The position numbers were made by a program, and so were the translations under genes. A DNA stretch of 64,000 bases. Source: Carya illinoinensis. Its lineage: Eukaryota > Streptophyta > Magnoliopsida > Fagales > Juglandaceae. The notes under the pieces are model-generated. The model had not been told where the DNA came from and did no database searches. It saw nothing but the letters and a program-made list of their open reading frames with translations. This document shows positions 1-23,044 of this stretch, one piece after another. Location: assembly GCF_018687715.1 (NCBI RefSeq), contig NC_056752.1:52360653-52424652 (forward strand), written 5' to 3'. The stretch's first letter is position 1. Each line of letters starts with the position of its first letter.

Positions 1-15
1 CGCAAATCTCAACTC

Positions 16-12272
<12,257 letters not shown>

Positions 12273-12622
12273 GTCGAACAGATTCAAACCTCTGTCCTAA
12301 AACCCTAAGAAACCCTGATAGCAAAATAAATTATAGCACAAGTAGATTTGAGATTTCCATGTATGAGAGGTTTTTGTTTTTGTGGGATGGGTATACCGGG
12401 GGGGAGGAGAAGCTTTATTGAGGACGATTCAACAGTTTCTAGGGTTTTGAGGGTTTCTGGGTTTGTAGCTCTGTGAGTGAGAAGAAAAAAGCGAGAGAGT
12501 GAGATATTCCGTAGAAAAATGGGGCTGGAGGTTCATAAAGCGTCCTGCTGTGCACGGGTCCCAGGTCCGTGCATCAAGCATTTTGTATTTGTAAATAGAA
12601 AATTTATTTTTATACAATACAT
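12273..12622. other. PRP8 5' leader and proximal promoter
   Basis: This gene-free stretch lies between the PRP8 start codon and the retrotransposon target site. On the minus strand it is pyrimidine-rich (CTCTCGC and TTTTTTCTTCTC runs near 12480-12500) and has CCCTA motifs near 12300 and 12436. Short GC-richer segments stand out against the AT-rich repeats that follow. No clear TATA box was assigned. Confidence 0.4.
12434..12446 (-). promoter_or_regulatory. Telo-box-like motif upstream of PRP8
   Basis: AAACCCTAGAAAC lies on the minus strand about 165 bp upstream of the PRP8 start codon, in its likely 5' leader or promoter. Telo-boxes (AAACCCTA) are known in promoters of plant housekeeping and translation-related genes. 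Function here is inferred from the motif only. Confidence 0.35.
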
Positions 12623-12627
12623 TATAC

Positions 12628-12805
12628 TGTTGTAAACCGACTTAAGGTGTATGACCGACTCAAATACGGACTTTGTACAGAATGACCGTCTTTGTATTTC
12701 TATAAATATGGCATCGTTTACTTGAACAGATATAAATTTTCTGAATTAACAACAGTATTTTTAAGTTTTTCTTTTATAAATATCATTTTTTTTAATTTTA
12801 TAACA
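12628..12805 (+). repeat. 5' LTR of the copia element
   Basis: It begins TGTTGTAAACCGACTT and ends TATAACA, the TG..CA ends of an LTR. Unusually short, about 178 bp. It contains GACCGACTCAAA and ACAGATATAA, both also found at the matching place in the 3' LTR. Confidence 0.9.
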
Positions 12806-14067
12806 CATTATTATTACGAAGGTTCTATTAATTTTAAAATTAATAGTCTTTTACTTCAAGTAAATTTTTTAATATATTATTTACAGTTTCTAAAATAAAT
12901 ATGAAGATTACATTACTTATTATTACTTAATAAAATTTTATGTTTATTCTCGTAATTTTGTAAATATATTTCTTATTTATAATATTAATATACTTATTTT
13001 CTTAATATATATATACAAAAAATATCAAATCTTATAAAATTAAAATTTGTTGTTCTTGATATTTCTAAAAAAATTTATTTATTTTAAATTCTTGATACTG
13101 AGATCATCTGAATACGATGAACTTAGAAAATACGATTAAATAAGAAAATCACGTGTCCCAGCAGGACCGCATTAAAACAATGATTTTTTTTCACCACCAT
13201 CTTCTTGAAAAATTAAAAACTGAGTATCTCACTGTAAAAGTTTCCATTATTTTGTGGAATGATTTAAGGAAGAGATATAAGTACCATAAAATTGTAATCC
13301 TTCAAAAAGTTCGTCATGATTGGTTGCACCTATAGTTGCAAGATTTTAAAAATGTTAGTGAGTACTGAGTATAACTCTGCACTCTTTAAAATCAGATCAA
13401 TATTAAAATTATGCAATAAAAAAGTCACTGATAATGATATGTTAGGAAAAACATATACTACTTTCTATGCCTCGAATGTGCTCCTGCAGCAATGGTATCA
13501 AGAGCAAAAGTTCAAAAAATATTATGAATTTATATTTTATCTTCTAGTGACTAAACAAAATAATGAACTTTTGTTAAAAAATCAACAGTCACATCCTACT
13601 GATTCTATATCATTTTCTGAAATGAATGATACTAGATTTACACCATTTCTAAAAGCAAATGGTGTATATTTTCAAAAAAACATGAGGCATGGACGTAGTA
13701 GGAAAAACTATTGAAATGGGGGTTCCAAAAACAACTATACTAAAAGAGATAATAATAGAAATACACTGTACCACTAGAAGTGGTTCAACTCAGAGAATAG
13801 TAAAGACCCTCAAAATAAAATTTCAAAAAAACAAACGAAAATGGATACAAAAAATGTAGTATGACTGGACATTAGTCTCATACCTATCGTACAGTTAAGC
13901 ACTTGGTTAACTTATACTAAACTTCTATAAAAGAGAAAACTAAAAGTTAGAAACAAATTTTGTTGAACTAGCAGATATTTTAGTTTCTATATATGGGAAA
14001 GATATTACCCACCTTAATGTTTCTGATTTATTTGAGAATTCTAACAATAGAGTTGATCATTTGATTA

Positions 14068-14241
14068 TGAGTAATATTACATACAGTCGTGAAATTACAA
14101 ATGCCGTACAATCGCTTTGAAAAAGAGTGGGATCCACGATTAAAAAGTTAGTTTTTTTTTTATGTGGGTCCCATATTAATTCATTTTTTTCAAAGCGACT
14201 GCACGCCTCTTACACAACCACGACTGCAAATATCATTTCTC
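14068..14241. mobile_element. MITE nested in the copia element, 8-bp target duplication
   Basis: The perfect direct repeat TTTGATTA (14060-14067 and 14242-14249) brackets a 174-bp element. It has long imperfect terminal inverted repeats: the left arm carries ACAGTCG and AATCGCTTTGAAAAA, the right arm TTTCAAAGCGACTGC and CGACTGCAAAT. The middle carries GTGGGATCC and GGGTCCCA, so the whole element can fold on itself. A related copy lies at about 26224-26451. The 8-bp duplication suggests a hAT-type transposase in trans. Confidence 0.75.
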
Positions 14242-17200
14242 TTTGATTAATGATGGAAGTGTTCATTTTAATTAATATATTTTCTTTATCTTATAGTAAA
14301 GCTTTTTAATATTTTGCAATGTTTTGTAATAATTAAAGTTTTATATATTTTATAGAATTAAGAGTCTTATTGGTGAACTTTTTATCTCTGAGATAAATTA
14401 TAAATATGTATGTCTAACTGACAGTGCTACAACTCACATAATTTTTAAGAATAAAAAATATTTTCAAAATCTAATATTGAATAAAACTTACGTCCATACC
14501 ATATATGGTTCATCGAATCTAATTGAAGGCTCCGGAAGAGTTTATATTATGTTGCCTAATGGCCCAAAATTATGTATTGATAATACTTTATTTTCTTCAC
14601 AATCCAGAATAAATTTATTGAGTTTTAAAGATATACATCTAATGATTATCATATTGAAACTACCAACGAAAGTAGTAAATAACGTCTTCTCATTACTAAA
14701 ATAATTTCGAACCAGAAGCCCATATTAGAAAAAATGCACTTTCTCTCATTTGAATTGTATTATACATAAATGAGAACAATTGAATCACATGTAGTGATGC
14801 ACCAGAAGTGTATTGGCCCAAAAGTATCCGGGATCAATAATGACGAGATGAATAATTGATAATCTATATGGGCATCTCCTAAAGAATCAGAAAATTATCT
14901 TACACAATGAATATATGTACTCTACTTATTCTCAAGGTAAATTGATTATCAAACCATTTCTCTTAAATGTTGTTTTTTAATTTTCATCTTTTTTACAAAT
15001 GATTCATGAGGATATATAAGTGGACATTTTCAACTATCAAGTGGACCGTTTAGAGATTTTATGGTTTTAATTGATACATTAAATTGATAGTCACATATTT
15101 ATATACTTTCCATTAAAAATTTTGCATTTACCAAATTTCTTGTTCAAATAATTAAACTACGAATATAATTTTCTGACTATTCAATTAAAATTATTCAATT
15201 GGATAATGCAAGTGAATTTATATATCAAACTTTTGATAATTATTGCATGTCAATAAGAATAGATATTGAACATCCAGTTGCTCACACACACACTCAAAAT
15301 GGTTTAGCTGAATCATTAATAAAAAAGTTTCAGCTAATCGCTAGATCTTTATTTATGAAATCAAAATTTTATATTTCTGCATGGGGACACACTATACGTC
15401 ATGCATCATCGTTGATTAAGGTTAGACCATCAGCATATCATAAATATTCTCAATTACAGTTTGTATTTGGTCAACAACCAAATATTTGTCATTTTTGTAT
15501 TTTTTGATGCAAGGTATATGTTCTAATTACACCTCCATAATATACAGAGATGGGTCTTCAACGTAGACTTGAGATATATATTGGGTTTAATTTTTCATCT
15601 ATTATTAGATACATTGAGCATCTTACAGAAGATACATTTAAAACACATTTTGAAAATTGTCATTTTGACGAATCCATTTTTTCAATATTGGATAATGAGA
15701 AGTCGGTGCCTAAAGCACGATAGAAAATTACTTGAAAAAATAAAACCATTTTTCCAATTTAATCATCGTACAAATGAATGTAAACTAGATGTTAAAAGAT
15801 TATTCATTTGTAAAGTGTTGTAAATCAATTACCAAATGTATTTACTGATACTGAATGTGTGGCAAAATCAAAACAAGTTGCTAAAACAACAATAGGTGAG
15901 TCTAAAATAAGCCTAAAATGTAGACAGTCTATTGGTGCAAACGACAAAATACATCAGAATAAAAAAATACAAAATGAATTTAGTATTTCTAAAGAGTTCA
16001 TACCCACAACACAGGCTACAAAAGCAATTGATGCTCCTGAATAAACTAAATCTCATGAAAAAACATTCAAAAGAGGTATTTCATAAAATGTATTCCGTTG
16101 AAGATGGACATGTACCTAAAAATAACGAGATTATGATACATTTTATGAATACTAGAGAAATTTTATATAGAAATAAAACTGTTATCGATAATATATTTTC
16201 ATATAATATGACCCTTGATATTATAAAAAATAATGAAAAAAGTGAGTCAAGAACTGTCGAAAAATGTCGATGTATAAATGATTAGCCAAAATGAAGTCAG
16301 CTATTGAAGCTGAATTAAACTCACTAGCAAAGTGATAGGTCTCTATACTTATTGTACAAATACTAAAGGGTATAATGCCTGTTGGATATAAATCGGTATT
16401 TATACGGAAACGTAATGAGAGCAATGAAATTATGAGGTACAAAGCATGACTTGTTACATAAGGTTTTCTACAAAAATTAGGGATTGATTATGGTGAAACA
16501 TACTTTCATATTATGGATGCAATCACATTCAGAGTTTTTATTTGTCTGGCAATTATAAAAAGATTGAATATGCAGTTGATGGATATGGTCACTGCATATT
16601 TATATAGGTCATTAGATCATGACATATATATATAAATATTTGAAGGATATAAAATGTCTGAACGTTCTTATCTGAGTATATCCATAAATATGTATTATAT
16701 CAAGTTTCAAAGATTTTTATATGTGTTAAATCAATCTGGATACATATGGTATAAACGCCTTAGCGACTATCTATTAAAAGAAGGATTTGAGAATAATCCA
16801 ATATGCCCATATGTTTTTATTAAGAAATCAAACTCTGAATTTGTTATTATTGCTGTTTATGTTGATGATCTAAATCTTGTTAGAATTTGTGAAGAGATTA
16901 CAATAACAGCTACATATTTAAATAATGAATTTGAAATGAAAGATATTGGAAAAACGAAATTTTGTCTCGGCCTATAGTTCAAGCATTTGCAAAATGAAAT
17001 TCTCATTCATCAATCAACTTATACAGAGAAAGTCTTGAAACATTTTTATATAGACAAATCTCATCCCCTGAGTGCTCCAATAGTTTTTCAATCACTTGAT
17101 GTGCATAAATATATGTTTCGTCTTTATGAAGATGATGAAAAAATTCTTGATCTGAAATACTTTATCTCAGTGCAATTAGAGCCTTGATATATCTTACAAA

Positions 17201-18104
17201 TTGTACTCGGTCTGATATTTTATTTTCAGTTAATCTACTTGCAATATATAGTTCTGCACCAACTCAAAGAAATTGGAATGGTATTAAACATGTCATTCGT
17301 TACCTTCGAGATACGATTGATATGAGATTATTTTATCAACATGGATTAAGTCCACGATTAGTTGGATATGCGAATTCATGTTATCTTTCAAATCCACACA
17401 TAGGTAGATCTTAAACTAGATACGTATTTACTATGAAAATTCTGCTATATCATATATATCTGTTAAACAAACAATATCTACTATATTTTCTAATCACTCA
17501 GATATCATTACAATTCATGAGGCAAGCCGAAAATGTATTTGACTAAAATTAGTGATTCAACATATTCAATAAAAATGTGGTCTTTCCATAATCAATGACA
17601 GCTCAACAATTTTATATGAAGATGATGTTGCTTGCATTACTTAAATAAGAGGATGATATATCAAACGTGACAGAACTAAACATATTTCATATAAATTCTT
17701 TTATACCTATGAATTTCAAGAAAAATGTGAAATTGATGTCAACCAGATACGGTAAAATGATAATCTGACAGATTTATTCATTAAAGTATTACCAACTGCA
17801 ATATTTAAGAATATTGTATAGAACATTGGAATGCGAATACTAAAAGACTTACTATTATACACTTTTCATAGGGAGTAAATATCTTGAAAACTTATATTAA
17901 TTGTATTCTTTTTCCTTCTATAAGATTTTATCTCATTGGATTTTCTTTTGCAATATTTTAATGAAGCAATCATAAAACACTTAACAATATACATGAATAA
18001 TGTACTTTTTTTTTTTTTTACCATTAGTTTTTTTCCCATTGAATTTTTTTCTCAGCAATGTTCGAATGAGACATATTCTTTATGAGTGGTCGTCTAAGAA
18101 GTAC

Positions 18105-18284
18105 TATTGTAAGCCGACTTAAAGTGCATGACCGACTCAAAGATCGATATTGTTCAGAATAACCGTCTTTGTACTCTTATAAATTTGGGTATCATTTATT
18201 TATACAGATATAAGTTTTTTGAATTAATAATAATACTTTAAAGTTTTTCTCTTATAATATTATTTTTCTTTTAGTTTTATAACA
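18105..18284 (+). repeat. 3' LTR of the copia element
   Basis: It begins TATTGTAAGCCGACTT, so the terminal TG has mutated to TA. It ends TATAACA, about 180 bp long, collinear with the 5' LTR. The TATAC target duplication follows immediately. Confidence 0.9.
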
Positions 18285-18289
18285 TATAC

Positions 18290-20430
18290 ATAATTTTTTT
18301 CCCTTATCAAATGAAAAACGCTATTTGTCATATTCACATCAAGCATCAGTTAATTTATTCTTTTATTTAAACACACATATTTATACATTAATATGTATAT
18401 TTAAATAAAATAATAAAATAACAAATCATATGTAACTTTTTCATCTGAATATCTAAATATCACAAATACAACCATTTTTTAATTTCAAATTTTTAACTTT
18501 TTATTAAAAATGATGCTTAGGTAATGAGATGAGATGATAATTTTGTGAATAGTAATAAGATGGTTTGGCAATAGTAGTGAGATAGTTTAAGTTAAGTATT
18601 TATTATATTCTAAAAAATGAAATAGAAAAAACCGAATACAAAATATTATAAAATTAAAATATTATTATAATATAATATTATAATATTATTTTTATTTTAG
18701 AATTTTAAAAAGTTAAATTATTTTTTGTTTTTATTTAAAATTTTGGAAAAGTTTAATAATTAATTTGAAAGTGTTTGTGTTCAAATGTTGTTCAGGAAGG
18801 AAATGAAATTGGATGAGATGAAACATGTTTTCAAACATAGGATGACATGTTTAGTAGATGAGAATTCTTATTTCAAATTTAAAATTCACATCTTATCATT
18901 ACATTTTTCTCAAATTCTCACACAAAATATAATAAACAATTCAACTTTTTCAAATCACAATACAACTTTTTCAAATCTCAAAACAATAATAATATTAAAA
19001 CTAATATTTTAAATTCTCATCTCTATCCTCAATCCTCTCTTAATCATTACAACCTTTCAAGACTTACAAACAAAACACAAAAAAAAACTCACTTTTTTCA
19101 AATAAAAAAAATATTAAAGAATTTTAACATTATTTTAACTTTATAATATTTTTATTTTAATTTTTTCTCTATCATTTCCCAATAACTCATAAAATATATC
19201 AACTCAAATCATTTCATTACTATTCACATACCATTTCATTATTATTCACATATGATCTCATTTTATCTCATTATCCAAACTAAGCCAATATTTATTTTTC
19301 GTAAATAAGATAAGATGAGATAATTTGAGATGAAAGTTAAAAATTGAATAAAATATTATTAAAATATTTTTTAAATATTATTATTATTTTATGATTTGAA
19401 AATGTTGAATTGTTTATTTTATTTTATGTGGAAATTTGAGAAAGTTTAGATGATATGATATGAAATGAAATGTGTTGTGAAAACAGACGAGACTAGCTTG
19501 GTTTTAAATATGATCTCAAGTCATCCTATTTCTTCATACTGTAACATCCAAACACTATTGAAACACAAATACTTTTAGTTTCAACTTTTTAATTTTTCTT
19601 TTAATCATTACAAATTTTTCAAACTTTCAAACAAAACACAATAAACAAATCAAAAATTCCAAATGCTAAAACAAAAATTATATTCTAATAATATTTTTAT
19701 TCAACATTTTATATCTCATTTTCCAAAACTACATAAATATATTAATTCAAACCATTTCAATACTATTCACAACCTATCTCATTACTATTCATAATTTTCT
19801 TATTGCCTGATTTGCATTTCATTTAATATGTGTAACCAAATGAGACTTAGGTTTGGTTTGATTTCACAAATCTTTTAAATCATTTAATCCAATCTCAACA
19901 TCTAAATATCATCAAATACAAACATTTTTTAATTTCAAAATATCAAAACACTTTTATCTAATTATTATCGAATCATTACAACTTTCTCAAATTTTCAAAC
20001 TTTTAAACAAAACAAAAAAATAATTCAATTTTTTTAAAATTCAAAAATAACAATAATATTAAAAAAGTTATATCATAATCCTTTTTTAACTTTATGTTTT
20101 TATAATAAATATTTTTTTTAATTATCTCATTTTCAATTGTGAAGAGGTAGAGGGCCAAATTCACAACCAACTCAAAGAAAATAATACATAACAATCACAA
20201 CCAGCCACCAAATATGTAGCAATGAGAACCAAGATGGACTAAAACAAGAGAACAATCTAGTTGAGAGACAAAAAAAGCCCGTTCGGACATTATTCACAAC
20301 AACATGTGGTAATATAAGTCATATAGATAGGGAGAGGCATACACTATTACTAGGCTGAAACCACACTTCATTACCCCGTCATGGCTTTCTTCCTGCACTA
20401 GAACTAGACGAGGATCACACTCCTAAAAGT
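18290..20430. repeat. MITE-like AT-rich repeats, gene-free
   Basis: No gene seen. The block at 18514-19286 has related ends in inverted orientation. On the left is TAATGAGATGAGATGATAA plus TGTGAATAGTAATAAGATGG; on the right is the counterpart CATTTCATTATTATTCACAT plus CTCATTATCCAAACTAAGCC. Further partial copies follow at about 19300-19510 and 19510-19850. The consensus words GAGATGAGAT, TATTCACA and TTTGGATA recur at 22230-22430, 25520-25690, 25890-26050 and 28535-28690. Confidence 0.6.
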
Positions 20431-21712
20431 AGGGGTGTACAAATAAGTTGGCCTTCCGCCCTAGCCGATTTAACCGGCCAGGCCCGACCTGACCCCAAAA
20501 AATAAATAAAAAAATGTCCGAACCGTTTCAATATTCTTCGGAAGCAGAAATGGCCGTGCCCGTGTTCGATTTAATCAGGAATTACCCAATACCTGTTTCT
20601 AGATACAAGTGACTTATCAATTCTTCTTTTTGTTTATTGATACAAGTGATTTCTTGAATTTTCTTTTTGCTCTCTTTTAGCACCCTTGGATTCGGAGAGA
20701 GTGGAGACGTACCTACCTTGATGAGGGCGATGCTCAAGTCATCATGTTCTTATTCTAAATCTCAAATGAAGCCTTTATTTTCTGTACTTTCCATCTTTGT
20801 ACAACGCAGCATCACTATTACAATCTCCTAAAAATGCTTCTACACAAGCGTCTTGGCCCTTGGGTTGAAGATTTAAGGATAGAAGAGCTATCATCTTGCC
20901 ATACGATATGAAGCTCTGCTTTTGCAACTTTTAGAATGGAAATCTCATCAAGCTAGAGGGGAACAGAGGGCAGCTTGATTGTATATTCTCTGTGATTTTG
21001 CCAAACATTAGGGCCCTTTGTTTTATCCTTCACCAACAATAAATAATAAAAGAGTTTCGAGAAAAGAAATGAGGTGGGAACCACATGGGCTTGTTGGTGT
21101 CTCTCGCCAGGGTCTCCTCCTCCACACAATGATCTTCCATATCATCTTCATCGACTGAGAGCTAACAAGAATATTCTATCTTCTACATCCAGACATGGCC
21201 TACGATATGGCACTCATCATTTCGAATTCCCCGGTACAAAGAAAATTTCTTTTGTTTTGATCGTTTGGGTTTGAGAAAAACTGGAGAATAAGCTGGTTTG
21301 TTGTTGGTAGAAGAGTTTGAGTGAGAAATGTTGGAGCAGATTTTTCTAAGCAAAATTTGTGTTTTCACATGTTCCATTATTTCTCTACTCCATTATTTCT
21401 ATTGGGCTGATTTCATCTGCAAAGTTTCCTTCTTTTAGGTGCGACCAAGAAAGGAAGGAAGGAAGTGAGCGTGGATCAAGACTCAAATAAGTGGGAGTGA
21501 ATTGGAGTGTGAAGGGAGGGTTTTTTTATTCGTTGTCTTGCCTTCTTCTTCTTATTATTCTTCTATTTATGAGTTTTTTCCAATTAATCAATTAATTTCT
21601 AAAAATTTTCGGTTTGGTTAATCTCATCACTTCGAAAGTCTCTTTCATCGGGAGGTTGTGTTTTCGGGTCAGGTCAATTCAGCCTGGGTTGGATAAACAT
21701 GCCTACCTACAG
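20431..21712. mobile_element. Possible non-autonomous hAT-like element
   Basis: The left end, TAGGGGTGTACAAATAAG, is followed by GGCCAGGCCCGACCTGACCC. The right end has GGGTCAGGTCAATTCAGCC, then GGTTGGATAAACATGCCTAC. The two ends are roughly inverted (CCTGACC against GGTCAGG), and TAGGGGTGTACAAA-type ends are common in plant hAT elements. The middle (about 20640-21530) is of ordinary composition, with open frames I do not recognise. No target duplication was found, so the limits are tentative. Confidence 0.35.
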
Positions 21713-23044
21713 GCGATATCACAAAATTATTGAAGACCACAATATAAATCTAGCATGGCTTAGATGCAATTATAAGGCACTGATGCAAACAAAATGGTAG
21801 TTTGCAATTTTCAAACCATTTATAGAGTATCAGGAAGAAAATTAAGCAAAGAAATCATTATCATCCCTGATTAACCACATCATCACAAACAAATAAAGCA
21901 CTGAAAGTTATCTACGCGAAGGTATGCGGTGTAGAATTTATCAAGTATTATGCCAATTGTAATACTAGGAGAGCCGTCGAGACTTCTACTAGGACTGGAT
22001 TTGTTACCCACGTTGAATTCAATTATGCTGGATTTCACTTTTGTGCCACGTCAGCTAGCTCAAAAAAAATAAAAAATAAAAATTTCAAAGCTATAGATTG
22101 TGTCTGGACATCGAAGTAATTGTAGATATTTTATAAATAATAATATAAAATAATAGCAAGTAGGTAAAAATAATAATAAATAATAATAAAATATTTTCAA
22201 AATACTTTATTATCTAAGCTAACTCTAATTCGTTATCAAAATCTAAAATATTTTATCTCATATCATCTCACTTTATCATTATAATTTTTTTAAATCTTCG
22301 TATAAATTATAATAAATAATTTAATTTTTTCAAATTTCAATACAAAATTAATATTAAAAAATTATATCATAAAAATATTTTATTTATTATTATTTAAAAC
22401 ATTTCATATATGTAATCAAACGAAACCAATTAATAGTAAGTAATTATTACAAGCGATTAACAAAATAAAAAGTAATGAGTATTGATATCCATACAATATA
22501 TTTGATAGCATATATTAAAAAATAAGAATATTTTTATAAAATAATATTAATTTTATAAGATATTTTATAAAAACATCAATCACATAATATATTATTATAT
22601 AAAGTATTATAAGAAAAGGTAATGATAGGCCAACAATTTATTCACAACTTATAAACAATTTCAAATCATAAAAACAGTTTGAATGAAATTTAAAATAATA
22701 TTATTTTATTACATAATAATATACAAGTTGTTAATAAGATATAAGCTTATCATTTTCCTTGTAAAAAGGGTTTGCAAATACAGGTGTTATCATCTTTCGA
22801 AAGTAATTATTATAGGTTTATAAGCCACGCAACGCGGGCCAGGAGTGCCAGTATAACGGTCATTCTCAGTTTCAAAGCTAAACAAACAGACACTCCCGTA
22901 AACCCTACCATTCCGTTGGCACTCTTCCCCAAGCTCCTAAAAATTCTCCCTCCCTCCATCTTTCTCTCTGCATAAAACAAAATCCTGAAAACCTTGCCAT
23001 AGACCCAAAATCTGGTTTTATTTTCCTCCTGCTCAGTGGCAATC
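21713..23044. other. Gene-free stretch and SNRNP25 promoter
   Basis: Up to about 22450 this holds AT-rich repeat matter, including a MITE-family half at 22230-22430 (ATCTCATATCATCTCAC). A frame near 21920-22060 is faintly like copia RNase H, too weak to call. From about 22830 the composition becomes mixed, with short C-rich words (CTCCCTCCCTCC) that suit the SNRNP25 5' leader. Confidence 0.4.

Larger units (their letters stand above)
12628..18284 (+). mobile_element. Degenerate Ty1/copia LTR retrotransposon, near full length
   Basis: Two related LTRs (12628-12805 and 18105-18284) are flanked by the perfect 5-bp duplication TATAC (12623-12627 and 18285-18289). Between them lie decayed pieces in copia order. 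GAG (UBN2 type) is at about 13153-13714, with LLQQWYQEQKFKKYYE. A protease remnant around 14380-14690 reads LTDSATTH. Integrase at about 15180-15510 has LDNASEF. Reverse transcriptase at about 16480-17190 has the YVDDL motif near 16860. RNase H at about 17184-17560 has VGYANSCYLSNPH and HEASRKC. The order GAG-PR-INT-RT-RH defines copia. Many stops and frameshifts, and LTRs only about 80% alike by eye, mark an old inactive insertion. Confidence 0.92.

Noticed and set aside
13493..13505. TGGTATCAAGAGC, like a copia tRNA-Met primer-binding site
   Set aside because: It lies about 690 bp inside the element and encodes the conserved QQWYQEQ of GAG, so it is coding sequence and not the primer site.
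21920..22060. Frame resembling copia RNase H (YANCNTRRAVETSTRTGF)
   Set aside because: Only a loose resemblance to the YADADYAG..RRSTSGY pattern, no neighbouring RT, and no LTR near. Too weak to annotate.
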